Source: Gordionus sp. m RMFG-2023
Taxonomy: Eukaryota > Nematomorpha > Gordioida > Chordodea > Parachordodidae
NCBI RefSeq assembly: GCF_954871325.1
Contig: NC_088778.1
Span: 7,163,743 to 7,227,742 of the forward strand
Reading direction: 5' to 3'
Length of the DNA stretch: 64,000 nucleotides
Shown: one piece after another, positions 61,485 through 64,000 of the stretch
How positions within the stretch are numbered: position 1 is the stretch's first letter
How the letters are laid out: every line of letters starts with the position of its first letter
Notes under the pieces: generated by a model
Seen by the model: the letters and a program-made list of their open reading frames with translations, nothing else
The model's database searches: none
What the model was told of the DNA's origin: nothing
Program-made: the position numbers and the translations under genes

Positions 61485-63936
61485 GGGGAGACTGGGGTTA
61501 GGTAAACCGTGGGGCTTGGCAAACCATTTAATATTATTTTAAAATTATAAACACTAGAAGGTTAAAATTTTATCCTAATATAGATTTTATTAGTTTACAT
61601 CTATAGACAAAAAATCTTTTGAAATGATTAATTATTAAAAATTTTATTTAAGAAATAAAATTTTGATGAAATTTTCTAAAGATTTTTACATGACAGAATT
61701 TTAATTTTTATTAAAATATCTATTCATTTATATATAAATTAAATTTTATAGCAAAGTTTAAACACTCTTCTATAATTTGGGAAAGTTTTATGAATATTTA
61801 TTATGTCTATATAGTATTTCAATCATGATTAGTAAATTTAGAGCTATCAGGGCTTGCTAAACCATACTATGTCAATCCATTTCAATAATTTTTTTTAGCA
61901 ATTATTACATTATTCGATATGGTGCGAAAATATAAATCCAAAATTAATATAGGAGAATCATTTAATATTGATAATTATTTAGAAGTATATAAAAATTTAA
62001 TGAATTAATATTATAATTGTAATTAGGCTATTAGGGTATATGAAAATTGTAAATCAACAAGGAAGACTAGCCAACTTACAGGTAAATTTATCTACATTAT
62101 CTGTCTTATTTTTAAGATATAATCACAATAATTTTATGTAATTTTTAAACAATATAATCAATTTTTAGCAATATTTAATAATAGAAATTATGTAAATATT
62201 TTTATTAAATGTAATTTATAAATGATCTTATATTTTAGATTGATTACAATTTAGATGAAGTATAGTATTATTGTATTAATTTTATGTAATTCTTAAACAT
62301 TAAAATCAAATTTTAGCAATATTTAATAATAGAGAATATGCTAATAAAATCTAAATGGTAATGGTAAAGAGATTATCATTTTTAAATTTTATGTTCTTAA
62401 ATGTTAAACTTATAATTAAATAATTATATATTTTACTTGACATTTTTATTTTAGGTATTCCTAGATCAAACTTTATGAGATATTATAAGAGATATCAAGA
62501 AAGTGGCATACTTACTAGTGTAGGACAAAATAATAAAAAGAGGATATTCACAGAAGAAGAAGAGGGAGATATAACTAAATATCTGATTCAATCTAGCCAA
62601 ATTTTTTATGGCCTTTCAATTAAAAAGGTATAGTTTATTCTTCATTATTTTATATTGTTTTTTAGATAAAAATATTAGCCTACCAAATGGCAGTAAATAT
62701 GAAGAAAAAATTTCCTAAATCTTGGAAGGACAATTCAATGGCTGGCCATGACTGGTATTTGGGATTTATGTCAAGAAATCCTACTCTCTCCTTAAGATCC
62801 CCTGAAGCTACAAGTATGGCTAGGGCAACTGGATTTAATGAATAAAATGTTCTATACTTTTTTGATTTATATAAAGTTTATTAAATGATTGTTTACAATT
62901 AATATTTAGGAATATTAGATGAACATAAATTAGAATGTATGGCAATTTACAACATGGATGAAACTGGACTTACCAGGCCTCAGTTTATGGAGATTCTATA
63001 TGTGAACTTCCAAAAAGCCCATTATTAGAATCAAGCTCAGTATCTTTGGTATTAAAAGATATTTTAAATACTAATAGAAACTTAGATATATGTAATGATA
63101 CTCCATCTACGTCTTATGTTCATTTAGATAATATTCCTGGACCATCGTGCAATTTATCAATATCCTTGCCTCATCCCAAAAAGGAAAGAGTCAAGAGAGT
63201 TAAAAGGAGAGCAGATTTACATCATCTCCTTATAAAAAAAATTAATTGAGAAAGAAAAGAAAATAATGGAAAAAGAAAATAATGGAAAAAGAAAATAATG
63301 GAAAAAGAAAATAATGGAAAAAGAAAATAATGGAAAAAGAAAATAATGGAAAAAGAAAATATTAACAAGAGAAAAATAGTGAAAAAAATTATTCACAAAG
63401 ATATTTGTGTTTGTTGTAAGCTGGAATATATCAAACATCATAATGGTGAAGAGTGGTACCAGTGCAGAATGTGCCACGAATGGGCACATGGTACATGTGC
63501 TAATTTTGATAAATTATATGTCCAAAATGTTTATTAAATTAACCAAAATTAAGTTTCAATTTTTATATATAATTAGCTTCAATTCATATGTATTATGATA
63601 TTTTTAACAATAAAAGAATAAAATTATAGTATATGTATCATTATTAATAAATAAAAATACATTTCAATTTATTATGGCCTAAAAAAACCATTGGTTTAGG
63701 AAGCCCCTTGAAGTGGTTTGCCTCACCCCGCTATTGGGGCTTGTTGGGCAAATTTACGACTTTTACAAAAAATAAAATTTCAAAAAAATGATTATATTCT
63801 AGAATTTTTTTATAAGGCACCTTTATAGAGTATAGTTTTAGGTATCCAATCATATATTGCTTTTTATATTATCTAAAAAAACCCAGGAGCTATAAACAAT
63901 TTTGTAAAAATCGGTTCACCTAACCCCAGTCTCCCC
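61485..63936 (+). mobile_element. pogo/Tigger-type (Tc1/mariner superfamily) transposon with PHD-like finger
   Basis: Ends are inverted repeats GGGGAGACTGGGGTTAGGT (61485-61503) and its complement (63918-63936). TA flanks both sides (61483-61484, 63937-63938), the target of this superfamily. Inside, on the plus strand, is a split transposase. An HTH part has RVYENCKSTRKTSQLTG (62027-62081), then IPRSNFMRYYKRYQESGIL (from about 62457) and YGLSIKK. It continues with DWYLGFMSRNPTLSLRSPEA (about 62750) and NMDETGLTRPQF (about 62955), the first catalytic Asp. Introns have GT-AG ends. The rest of the DDE domain is missing, joined straight to a C-terminal region with a finger (CVCCKL, EEWYQCRMCHEWAH, GTCANF; 63406-63520). 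A stop follows ATGFNE, so it is a deleted copy. It lies antisense in an intron of the TINAG-like copy 2. Confidence 0.85.
63253..63360 (+). repeat. 18-base tandem repeat within the transposase C-terminal region
   Basis: About six copies of GAAAATAATGGAAAAAGA, expanding a lysine/glutamate-rich linker just before the PHD-like finger. The minus-strand Phe-rich ORF over it is an artefact. Confidence 0.85.
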
Positions 63937-64000
63937 TATATGTATTTAAAATTTGACATTTCTTTATCACCTTATACTTTCTTAATTCGTCGATTATCAT

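Noticed and set aside
63217-63489. Minus-strand Phe/His-rich 90-codon ORF
   Set aside because: Shadow of the tandem-repeated linker and finger of the plus-strand transposase.

Overview
The window is AT-rich nuclear DNA of an invertebrate animal. Host genes are split into short exons with GT-AG introns, many only 43-60 bases long. The gene content (selenocysteine glutathione peroxidase, atypical-PKC-like kinase, TINAG/Swim-like secreted protein) and the transposon mix (hAT, pogo-type, a LINE-like reverse transcriptase, a DIRS/LTR-type fossil) fit an arthropod, perhaps a crustacean. The species is not identifiable from the sequence alone. Most long stretches between genes hold only AT-rich DNA and decayed repeats.

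Layout. 0-14.2 kb: two paralogous phospholipid-type glutathione peroxidase genes on the plus strand. The first (713-1391) has an in-frame TGA where the peroxidatic residue belongs and a well-formed SECIS-like hairpin in its 3' UTR. The second (13436-14171) has an ordinary TGC cysteine. All four introns sit at matching positions and phases. Between them lie a hAT element with 8-base target duplications (1980-3301), a decayed LINE-like reverse transcriptase on the minus strand (4085-6335), a 600-base palindromic element (7134-7732) and a hAT-type MITE (12138-12765). 14.2-20 kb: an 18-base tandem array and a higher-GC fossil retroelement (15892-19163).

20-42 kb: a divergent atypical-PKC-like kinase gene (22083-24245) with intact catalytic motifs. 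Its locus has been copied twice more into a giant palindrome (arms 33365-35787 and 36167-38595), where both kinase copies are decayed. The copies carry a short basic ORF cassette of unknown nature. A pogo-type relic, a hAT fossil, a minisatellite and a TIR element lie between.

42-64 kb: two tandem minus-strand genes for a TINAG/TINAG-like (Drosophila Swim-type) secreted cathepsin-B homologue, in which copy 1 has Ser in place of the catalytic Cys. Copy 1 runs from 53370 to 42584; copy 2 begins beyond the window and ends at 57244. A pogo-type transposon (61485-63936, TA target duplication, PHD-like C-terminal finger) sits in an intron of copy 2, and copy 1 preserves the empty site.

The repeated theme is duplication followed by divergence: Sec versus Cys peroxidases, one live-looking kinase versus two relics, and two Swim-like genes with different linkers.
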